DNA from: Planomicrobium sp. CPCC 101110
Lineage (GTDB): Bacteria > Bacillota > Bacilli > Bacillales_A > Planococcaceae
Direction: 5' to 3'
Assembly: GCF_007859395.1 (NCBI RefSeq)
Contig: NZ_VOHD01000003.1
Span: 1,367,026 to 1,431,025, forward strand
DNA: 64,000 bases
Numbering within the stretch: the first letter of the stretch is position 1; each line of letters begins with the position of its first letter. Under the pieces are notes generated by a model, which was not told where the DNA came from, ran no database searches, and saw only the letters and a program-made list of their open reading frames with translations. Shown here piece by piece: positions 58,528 through 64,000 of this stretch. Made by a program: the position numbers and the translations under genes.

Positions 58528-60087
58528 ATGGGTTTTACTGAGATCATCTTCGCTTTGCTTGGCATCATTGTCGGTGTAGTTGTTGGATATTTTGCGTTGA
58601 AAAAATCAAATGATTCCAAAGTGGCAGGCGCCAAAAACTCCGCAGAGCAAATTCTTGAAGATGCGAAACGAGAAGCGGAAGCGCTGAAAAAAGAAGCCTT
58701 ATTGGAAGCGAAAGACGAAAATCATAAATTGCGTACTGAAACAGAATCTGAAATTCGGGAACGCCGATCTGAACTTCAAAGACAAGAAAATCGGTTGTTG
58801 CAGAGAGAAGAAAATTTAGATCGCAAGGATGATGCTTTAAACAAAAGAGAAGCGAGTCTTGAACGCAAAGACGAAGCGCTCGCAGAAAAACAACAGCATA
58901 TTGTACAGATGGAAAGCAGAGCTGAAGAGTTAGTCCGTCAGCAACAGGCCGAAATGGAACGCATTTCCGCTTTGACCCGCGAAGAAGCGAAAGGAATCAT
59001 CTTGCAGGAAGTTGAAAATGAACTTTCAACGGATATTGCGGCGATGATCAAAGAAACCGAAGCGCGTGCAAAAGAGGAATCGGACAAGAAGGCCAAAAAT
59101 ATCCTTTCATTGGCAATGCAGCGTTTTGCAGCAGACCATGTAGCAGAAACTACAGTTTCTGTGGTCAACTTGCCGAATGATGAGATGAAAGGCCGCATCA
59201 TCGGGCGCGAAGGCCGAAATATCCGGACGCTCGAAACGTTGACTGGCATCGATTTGATTATTGATGATACACCAGAAGCAGTCATTTTATCTGGATTTGA
59301 TCCAATCCGCCGCGAGACAGCGCGTCTGGCACTGGAGAAATTAGTGTCTGATGGCCGCATCCATCCGGCGCGCATCGAAGAAATGGTAGAAAAATCAAGA
59401 CGCGAAGTAGATGAACAAATCCGCGAAATTGGGGAACAGACCACTTTTGACGTAGGCGTCCATAATCTGCATCCGGACTTGATCAAGATTCTAGGCCGTC
59501 TGCGTTACCGCACTAGCTACGGACAGAATGTCCTGAAGCATTCTGTTGAAGTAGCCTTCCTCTCCGGCTTAATGGCAGCAGAACTTGGCGAAGATGTGAC
59601 TTTGGCAAGGCGTGCTGGCCTTCTTCACGATATCGGGAAAGCCATCGACCATGAAATAGAAGGAAGCCACGTGGAAATCGGCGTGGAACTTGGCACGAAA
59701 TATAAGGAGCATCCGGTTGTCATCAACAGTATCGCTTCCCACCACGGAGACACGGAGCCGACCTCAATCATTTCGGTGATTGTCGCAGCGGCTGACGCCT
59801 TATCGGCAGCGCGCCCAGGTGCCCGGAGCGAAACACTGGAAAATTACATCCGCCGCTTGGAGAAGCTTGAAGAGATTTCGGAATCATATGAAGGCGTTGA
59901 GAAGTCGTTCGCCATTCAAGCGGGACGCGAAATCCGCATCATGGTCCGTCCGGAACAAATTGACGACATGACAGCACATCGCCTTGCCCGTGACATCCGT
60001 AAACGGATTGAAGAAGAGCTGGATTATCCTGGGCATATCAAAGTTACAGTGATCCGGGAAACAAGAGCAGTTGAATACGCAAAATAA
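58528..60087 (+). CDS. rny: Ribonuclease Y
   Basis: RNase Y is the membrane-anchored endonuclease that starts much of the mRNA decay in Firmicutes. The 519 residues have an N-terminal membrane segment (about 5-25), a long coiled coil rich in Glu, Arg and Lys (about 30-190), a KH domain with [15 protein letters not shown] (near 225-240), and an HD domain with [12 protein letters not shown] (near 368). ATG 58528 follows GAGGAGG; the frame is open to 58429 but without a site. ymdB is 65 bases downstream past a hairpin. RicA, encoded at 62.6 kb, is a known partner. Confidence 0.96.
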   Translation: MGFTEIIFALLGIIVGVVVGYFALKKSNDSKVAGAKNSAEQILEDAKREAEALKKEALLEAKDENHKLRTETESEIRERRSELQRQENRLLQREENLDRKDDALNKREASLERKDEALAEKQQHIVQMESRAEELVRQQQAEMERISALTREEAKGIILQEVENELSTDIAAMIKETEARAKEESDKKAKNILSLAMQRFAADHVAETTVSVVNLPNDEMKGRIIGREGRNIRTLETLTGIDLIIDDTPEAVILSGFDPIRRETARLALEKLVSDGRIHPARIEEMVEKSRREVDEQIREIGEQTTFDVGVHNLHPDLIKILGRLRYRTSYGQNVLKHSVEVAFLSGLMAAELGEDVTLARRAGLLHDIGKAIDHEIEGSHVEIGVELGTKYKEHPVVINSIASHHGDTEPTSIISVIVAAADALSAARPGARSETLENYIRRLEKLEEISESYEGVEKSFAIQAGREIRIMVRPEQIDDMTAHRLARDIRKRIEEELDYPGHIKVTVIRETRAVEYAK

Positions 60088-60093
60088 TACGAT

Positions 60094-60133
60094 AAAGGCT
60101 TCGATGAATGTCTATTCAAAGAAGCCTTTTTCT
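60094..60133 (+). terminator. Rho-independent terminator between rny and ymdB
   Basis: AAAGGCTTC (60094-60102) pairs with GAAGCCTTT (60121-60129) around an 18-base loop, ending in T. Confidence 0.65.
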
Positions 60134-60152
60134 TATGGAAAAAGGTGACTAT

Positions 60153-60950
60153 ATGAAAATTTTATTTATCGGTGACATTGTCGGCTCGATCGGAAGAGAT
60201 GCATTGGAATCTTATTTACCCCGTTTAAAACGAAAATATGCGCCTGATGTGGTAATCGCGAACGGCGAGAACGCAGCGGCCGGCCGCGGCATCACCAAAG
60301 CCATTTACCAGGATCTTTTGTTTATGGGCGTGGATATGGTGACAATGGGCAACCACACATGGGATCAAAAAGAAATTTTTGATTTTATCGATGAAGTGGA
60401 CTATTTGATCCGCCCGGCAAACTTTTCGGACGAAGCTCCTGGGCGAGGAATGGCCACCGTGACCAAAAACGGCCAGACTCTATCTGTCATCAATCTGCAT
60501 GGCCGTGTGTTCTTGCCGCCGCATGAAGATCCGTTCAAAACGGTGGATGCGCTGATGGAAGAAGCCAAAGCCATATCACCGCTCGTTTTCGTCGATTTCC
60601 ATGCAGAAGCGACCAGTGAAAAAATCGCTATGGGATGGCATCTGGACGGCCGTGCCTCCGTCGTCGTCGGAACCCATACCCATGTGCAAACGGCCGATGC
60701 CCGCATTTTGCCAAAAGGCACTGCTTATATCTCGGATGTCGGCATGACTGGCCCTTACGATGAAATCCTGGGCATGACAAAAGAATCGGTTTTATACCGC
60801 TTTAAAACCAATATGCCGACACGTTTCGAAGTGCCGAAAAAAGGGCGGCCGGTCATCAGCGGTTTTTTTGCTGATGTGGACAACCAAACCGGAAAAGCAA
60901 CATCTTTTGAACGCATCTATATCAATGAAGACTATCCGTTTGAAGGCTGA
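60153..60950 (+). CDS. ymdB: YmdB-family phosphodiesterase
   Basis: YmdB is a dinuclear metal phosphodiesterase (active on 2',3'-cyclic nucleotides in vitro) that affects biofilm and late adaptive responses in Bacillus. The 265 residues show the metallophosphoesterase boxes FIGDIVGSIGR (N-terminus), NGENAAAGRG, MGNHTWDQKE (near 65-74) and GTHTHVQTAD (near 177). ATG 60153 follows AAAAAGGTG; the frame extends to 60108 through the terminator. It follows rny as in B. subtilis, but spoVS, tdh and kbl do not follow it. Confidence 0.93.
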   Translation: MKILFIGDIVGSIGRDALESYLPRLKRKYAPDVVIANGENAAAGRGITKAIYQDLLFMGVDMVTMGNHTWDQKEIFDFIDEVDYLIRPANFSDEAPGRGMATVTKNGQTLSVINLHGRVFLPPHEDPFKTVDALMEEAKAISPLVFVDFHAEATSEKIAMGWHLDGRASVVVGTHTHVQTADARILPKGTAYISDVGMTGPYDEILGMTKESVLYRFKTNMPTRFEVPKKGRPVISGFFADVDNQTGKATSFERIYINEDYPFEG

Positions 60951-60993
60951 AAAATGCCTTCTTGTCGATTCTCCGACAATTAGTGCGCGCGCC

Positions 60994-61023
60994 TTGTAGA
61001 GCGGACGTTGTATTCAGTATAAT
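60994..61023 (+). promoter_or_regulatory. Predicted promoter of miaB-ricA
   Basis: TTGTAG (60994-60999) and a perfect TATAAT (61018-61023) with an 18-bp spacer, 27 bases before miaB. Confidence 0.55.
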
Positions 61024-61050
61024 AAGGTATTGATTGAAAGGGGTTTTTTC

Positions 61051-62589
61051 ATGAATGAGGAACAGCGATTACAGTCAACTCAAGTGATAGCGACACCGGC
61101 CAAACCTGAAAAGGATTACAGCCAATACTTTCAAAGCGTATATACGCCGCCTTCATTGAAGGATGCAAAAAAACGCGGAAAAGAAGAAGTCGCTTATTTT
61201 GATAATTTTAAGATCGATCCAAGATTTGCGGAAATGGGTAAAGGCCGCAAATTTTATATCCGTACTTACGGCTGTCAAATGAACGAGCACGACACGGAGG
61301 TCATAGCCGGCATCTTGATGCAGCTCGGTTACGAAATTACTGATTCCGTGGACGATGCGAACGTCATTCTGTTGAATACATGCGCTATTCGTGAAAACGC
61401 CGAAAACAAAGTGTTCGGCGAACTTGGCCATTTGAAACCATTAAAACTTGAAAATCCGGATGTCCTGATCGGGGTTTGCGGATGCATGTCCCAAGAGGAG
61501 TCGGTAGTCAATAAAATCCTGAAAACATATGACCAAGTTGATATGATTTTCGGTACCCACAATATCCATAGGCTGCCGGAAATCTTAAACGAAGCGTACC
61601 TGTCGAAAGAAATGGTCATCGACGTCTGGTCAAAAGAAGGCGATGTCATTGAGAACTTGCCAAAAGTCCGCAAAGGGAAGATCAAAGCGTGGGTAAACAT
61701 CATGTATGGCTGCGACAAGTTCTGTACATATTGCATCGTGCCGTATACGCGAGGCAAAGAACGTTCACGCCGCCCCGCTGATATCATCCAGGAAGTCCGG
61801 CATCTGGCCGCACAAGGCTATAAGGAGGTCACGCTGCTCGGACAGAACGTCAATGCCTACGGCAAAGACTTTACCGACATAACCTATGGCCTTGGCGATT
61901 TGATGGATGAACTGCGGACGATCGACATTCCGCGCATCCGGTTTACAACAAGCCATCCGCGCGATTTTGATGATCATTTGATCGAAGTGCTTGCAAAAGG
62001 CGGAAACCTTGTCGATCACATCCATTTGCCTGTACAATCAGGATCGACAAGCATGTTGAAAATTATGGCGCGAAAATATTCAAGAGAACATTACCTGGAG
62101 CTTGTGCGTAAAATCCGCGCAGCGATCCCGACCGTTTCCTTGACTACAGATATCATCGTCGGATTCCCGAATGAGACTGAGGAGCAATTTGAAGAAACCT
62201 TGTCGCTGTTCAAAGAAGTCGGCTATGAAATGGCGTTTACGTACATCTATTCGCCAAGAGAAGGAACCCCGGCAGCAAAAATGGAAGATAATGTGCCGAT
62301 GGAAGTGAAAAAAGAACGCCTCCGGCGCTTGAACGCGGTCGTCAATGAATACGCGGCGGCAGCCATGAAAGCATATGATGGACAAATTGTCGAAGTGCTT
62401 GTCGAAGGGGAAAGCAAGAAGAACCCGGATGTTTTATCAGGCTACACAGCAAAAAACAAACTTGTCAACTTTGTCGGTCCAAAGTCCATAATTGGGAAAT
62501 TGGTCAAAGTGAAAATAACTACAACAAAAACATGGTCTTTGAACGGTGAACTGTTAGAAGTCGTTTCAGGCCAAGAAGTGGGTGTCTAA
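61051..62589 (+). CDS. miaB: tRNA-2-methylthio-N6-dimethylallyladenosine synthase MiaB
   Basis: MiaB is a radical-SAM enzyme that adds a methylthio group to i6A37 of tRNA. The 512 residues have an N-terminal extension, the UPF0004 domain with cysteines in [21 protein letters not shown] and CGCMSQEE, the radical-SAM motif CDKFCTYC (CxxxCxxC) and a C-terminal TRAM domain. Efficient MiaB action in B. subtilis depends on the Ric (YmcA-YlbF-YaaT) complex, and ricA is the next gene, four bases away. The start is ATG 61051 after GAAAGGGG. Confidence 0.96.
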   Translation: MNEEQRLQSTQVIATPAKPEKDYSQYFQSVYTPPSLKDAKKRGKEEVAYFDNFKIDPRFAEMGKGRKFYIRTYGCQMNEHDTEVIAGILMQLGYEITDSVDDANVILLNTCAIRENAENKVFGELGHLKPLKLENPDVLIGVCGCMSQEESVVNKILKTYDQVDMIFGTHNIHRLPEILNEAYLSKEMVIDVWSKEGDVIENLPKVRKGKIKAWVNIMYGCDKFCTYCIVPYTRGKERSRRPADIIQEVRHLAAQGYKEVTLLGQNVNAYGKDFTDITYGLGDLMDELRTIDIPRIRFTTSHPRDFDDHLIEVLAKGGNLVDHIHLPVQSGSTSMLKIMARKYSREHYLELVRKIRAAIPTVSLTTDIIVGFPNETEEQFEETLSLFKEVGYEMAFTYIYSPREGTPAAKMEDNVPMEVKKERLRRLNAVVNEYAAAAMKAYDGQIVEVLVEGESKKNPDVLSGYTAKNKLVNFVGPKSIIGKLVKVKITTTKTWSLNGELLEVVSGQEVGV

Positions 62590-62593
62590 TCAA

Positions 62594-63022
62594 ATGACAT
62601 ATTCAAAAGAAGAAATTATCGCAAAAGCCCGTGAAGTGGCGGACATGATCGCTGAAACGGAAGAAGTGGAGTTTTTCAAGCGCGCAGAGGCGCAAATCAA
62701 CGAAAATCAGAAAATCCGTGAAAAAATTGCGAGCTTGAAGAGCTTGCAGAAACAAGCGGTCAATTTCCAGGCGTACGGAAAAGAACGCGCTTTGGAATTG
62801 ATTGAAGGCAAAATCAAGAAAATTGAAGAGGAAATCGACGCTGTGCCGATCGTCCAGGAATTCAAGCAATCGCAAACAGATGTCAATTCCCTTCTTCAAA
62901 TGGTCTCAACAGCCATCGCCAACCAAGTGACAAACAAAATTATCACGGATACGGGCGGAGACATTCTTCGCGGCGAAACCGGTTCTAAAGTGGAAGCCAG
63001 CAAACCGAAGAAATTGTCATAA
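62594..63022 (+). CDS. ricA: RicA (YmcA), subunit of the RNase Y-associated Ric complex
   Basis: RicA joins RicF and RicT in a complex that directs RNase Y in mRNA maturation and affects competence, biofilm and sporulation in B. subtilis. The 142 residues are helical, with VADMIAETEEVEFFKRAEAQ near the N-terminus and ANQVTNKIITDTGGDILRGE near the C-terminus. No cysteine is present, although B. subtilis RicA has a C-terminal Cys reported to help ligate an Fe-S cluster. ATG 62594 is preceded by GTGGGTG in the end of miaB. A hairpin terminator follows; cotE is absent. Confidence 0.92.
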   Translation: MTYSKEEIIAKAREVADMIAETEEVEFFKRAEAQINENQKIREKIASLKSLQKQAVNFQAYGKERALELIEGKIKKIEEEIDAVPIVQEFKQSQTDVNSLLQMVSTAIANQVTNKIITDTGGDILRGETGSKVEASKPKKLS

Positions 63023-63048
63023 GAAAAGCGAAGCGTGAGATTTGAAAG

Positions 63049-63078
63049 CTGAAAGAGCGAAGCCTCTTTCAGTTTTTT
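63049..63078 (+). terminator. Rho-independent terminator after ricA
   Basis: CTGAAAGAG (63049-63057) pairs perfectly with CTCTTTCAG (63064-63072), then six T. Confidence 0.85.
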
Positions 63079-63096
63079 CTTTTCTCTTCCCATTTT

Positions 63097-63105
63097 TGAT
63101 ATAAT
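63097..63105 (+). promoter_or_regulatory. Predicted extended -10 promoter of mutS
   Basis: TGATATAAT at 63097-63105 is a TGn-extended perfect -10, without a clear -35, 36 bases before mutS and just after the ricA terminator. Confidence 0.5.
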
Positions 63106-63141
63106 GGAGAAATAAAGAAATACCGTGAAAGAGGTTTTGAA

Positions 63142-64000
63142 ATGGCACCGACACCAATGATCCAACAATATCTGCAAGTAAAGGCCGATTACCAGGACGC
63201 GTTTTTGTTTTTCCGCCTCGGAGATTTTTATGAAATGTTTTATGACGACGCATTGAAAGCATCACAGCTTCTGGAAATCACATTGACAAGCCGCGGCGGC
63301 AATGGCGATGACCGCATCCCGATGTGCGGAGTCCCCCATCATGCCGCGCAGAATTATATCGACCAATTGATTCAGAAAGGGCATAAAGTGGCTATATGCG
63401 AACAAGTGGAAGATCCGAAACTGACAAAAGGGGTCGTCAAGCGTGAAGTGGTGAGGCTGGTCACACCCGGAACCCATACGGAAGGCAAAAGCATCGACTC
63501 AAAATCAAACCACTTTATTGCGGCGGCTGAAGAGATAAAAGGCGGCTTTTCATTGTCCTATGTCGATATCAGCACCGGGGAAGCGACTGCCACATACATA
63601 ACAGGCGCCGGAAAAGCGCTCTTGCAGGAATTGCAGTCTCTCCATATCCGTGAACTTGTCGTCTCGGATCAGTTGTTTCTCCTGTTGAACGAAGAGGCGC
63701 AGGATGTGGTGCTGTCGATTGAACCGATGGAGTTTCCCTATGCAGCTGATGAAGCTTTGCTGGCGGAATGCCCGGAAGAGCTGAAAATGGGAAGCCGCCG
63801 CCTTTTGACGTATATTGCAAGAACACAGCAGCAATCGCTGCAGCACATACAGACGTTCTCTTACAATGAAAACGGCCAGCTGTTGACCATCGACTTTCAC
63901 TCCAAACGGAACTTGGAACTTTTGCAGTCGATTCGCGGAGGCGAAACCAAAGGGACGCTTCTTTGGCTTCTGGATGAAACGGTAACGGCGATGGCAGCCG
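63142..64000 (+). CDS. mutS: DNA mismatch repair protein MutS (5' part, cut by the window end)
   Basis: MutS recognises base mismatches and small loops and recruits MutL. Only the first 286 residues are in the window and the frame is still open at base 64000. They cover the mismatch-binding domain, with Phe29 and Glu31 of the F-x-E motif in GDFYEMF, then MCGVPHHAAQNYIDQLI and EQVEDPKLTKGVVKREVVR, the connector domain, and the start of the lever region (HSKRNLELLQSIRGGETKGT). ATG 63142 follows GAAAGAGG. The ATPase domain lies outside. Confidence 0.96.
   Translation, partial: MAPTPMIQQYLQVKADYQDAFLFFRLGDFYEMFYDDALKASQLLEITLTSRGGNGDDRIPMCGVPHHAAQNYIDQLIQKGHKVAICEQVEDPKLTKGVVKREVVRLVTPGTHTEGKSIDSKSNHFIAAAEEIKGGFSLSYVDISTGEATATYITGAGKALLQELQSLHIRELVVSDQLFLLLNEEAQDVVLSIEPMEFPYAADEALLAECPEELKMGSRRLLTYIARTQQQSLQHIQTFSYNENGQLLTIDFHSKRNLELLQSIRGGETKGTLLWLLDETVTAMAA

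Noticed and set aside
1..64000. tRNA, rRNA, prophage or integrative element
   Set aside because: No cloverleaf, rRNA segment, integrase other than chromosomal XerC, or phage gene was seen, and gene order is that of the conserved chromosome backbone.

Overview
The window is a gene-dense stretch of a low-to-moderate G+C Firmicutes chromosome. Every gene I can support lies on the + strand, and the gene order follows the Bacillus subtilis backbone from the rplS/lepB area to mutS: lepB-rbgA-rnhB-sucCD-dprA-topA-trmFO-xerC-hslVU-codY, rpsB-tsf-pyrH-frr-uppS-cdsA-dxr-rasP-proS-polC, rimP-nusA-rnpM-ylxQ-infB-ylxP-rbfA-truB-ribF-rpsO-pnp, mlpA-asd-rnjB-ftsK, ymfC-nupNOPQ, ymfF-ymfH-ymfI-ymfK-rodZ-pgsA-cinA-recA, rny-ymdB-miaB-ricA-mutS. 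Genes with sporulation roles that I recall at these sites in B. subtilis (spoVFA/spoVFB, ymxH, ylxY, tepA, spoVS, cotE) are absent, and the fla/che cluster normally found after codY is absent too. Together with the protein sequences this suggests a non-sporulating member of the Planococcaceae (Planococcus/Planomicrobium-like). That genus assignment is inference.

Region by region. 1-4.9 kb: signal peptidase, a ribosome-assembly GTPase, RNase HII and succinyl-CoA synthetase. 4.9-13.1 kb: DprA, topoisomerase I, tRNA methylation, XerC, the HslVU protease and the CodY repressor. 13.1-22.5 kb: ribosomal protein S2, EF-Ts, UMP kinase and ribosome recycling factor, followed by undecaprenyl, phospholipid and isoprenoid genes, a site-2 protease and prolyl-tRNA synthetase. 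22.7-27.0 kb: the replicative polymerase PolC. 27.2-37.1 kb: the nusA-infB transcription/translation operon and its extension to PNPase. 37.1-43.7 kb: an M16 peptidase, aspartate-semialdehyde dehydrogenase, an RNase J2-type protein with altered metal ligands, and a FtsK/SpoIIIE translocase. 43.9-49.5 kb: a GntR regulator and a complete nucleoside ABC importer. 49.7-56.7 kb: an M16-like pair, an oxidoreductase, an ACT/P-loop protein of unknown function, RodZ, PgsA and CinA. 56.8-64 kb: SOS-type recA, a repeat array, RNase Y, YmdB, MiaB, RicA and the start of MutS (cut by the window end).

There is no sign of phage, insertion sequence, CRISPR, rRNA or tRNA. The unusual material is mostly between genes: a tandem/inverted repeat array between recA and rny with a further degenerate copy near 49.6 kb, a perfect dyad over the rny promoter, nested palindromes before proS and between nupN and nupO, a possible attenuator before rimP, and structured leaders before rpsB and rpsO. 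Within proteins the points worth attention are RNase J2 (H79A, D164E), a cysteine-free RicA, an HslV without the N-terminal serine reported for B. subtilis, and the uncharacterised YmfK.
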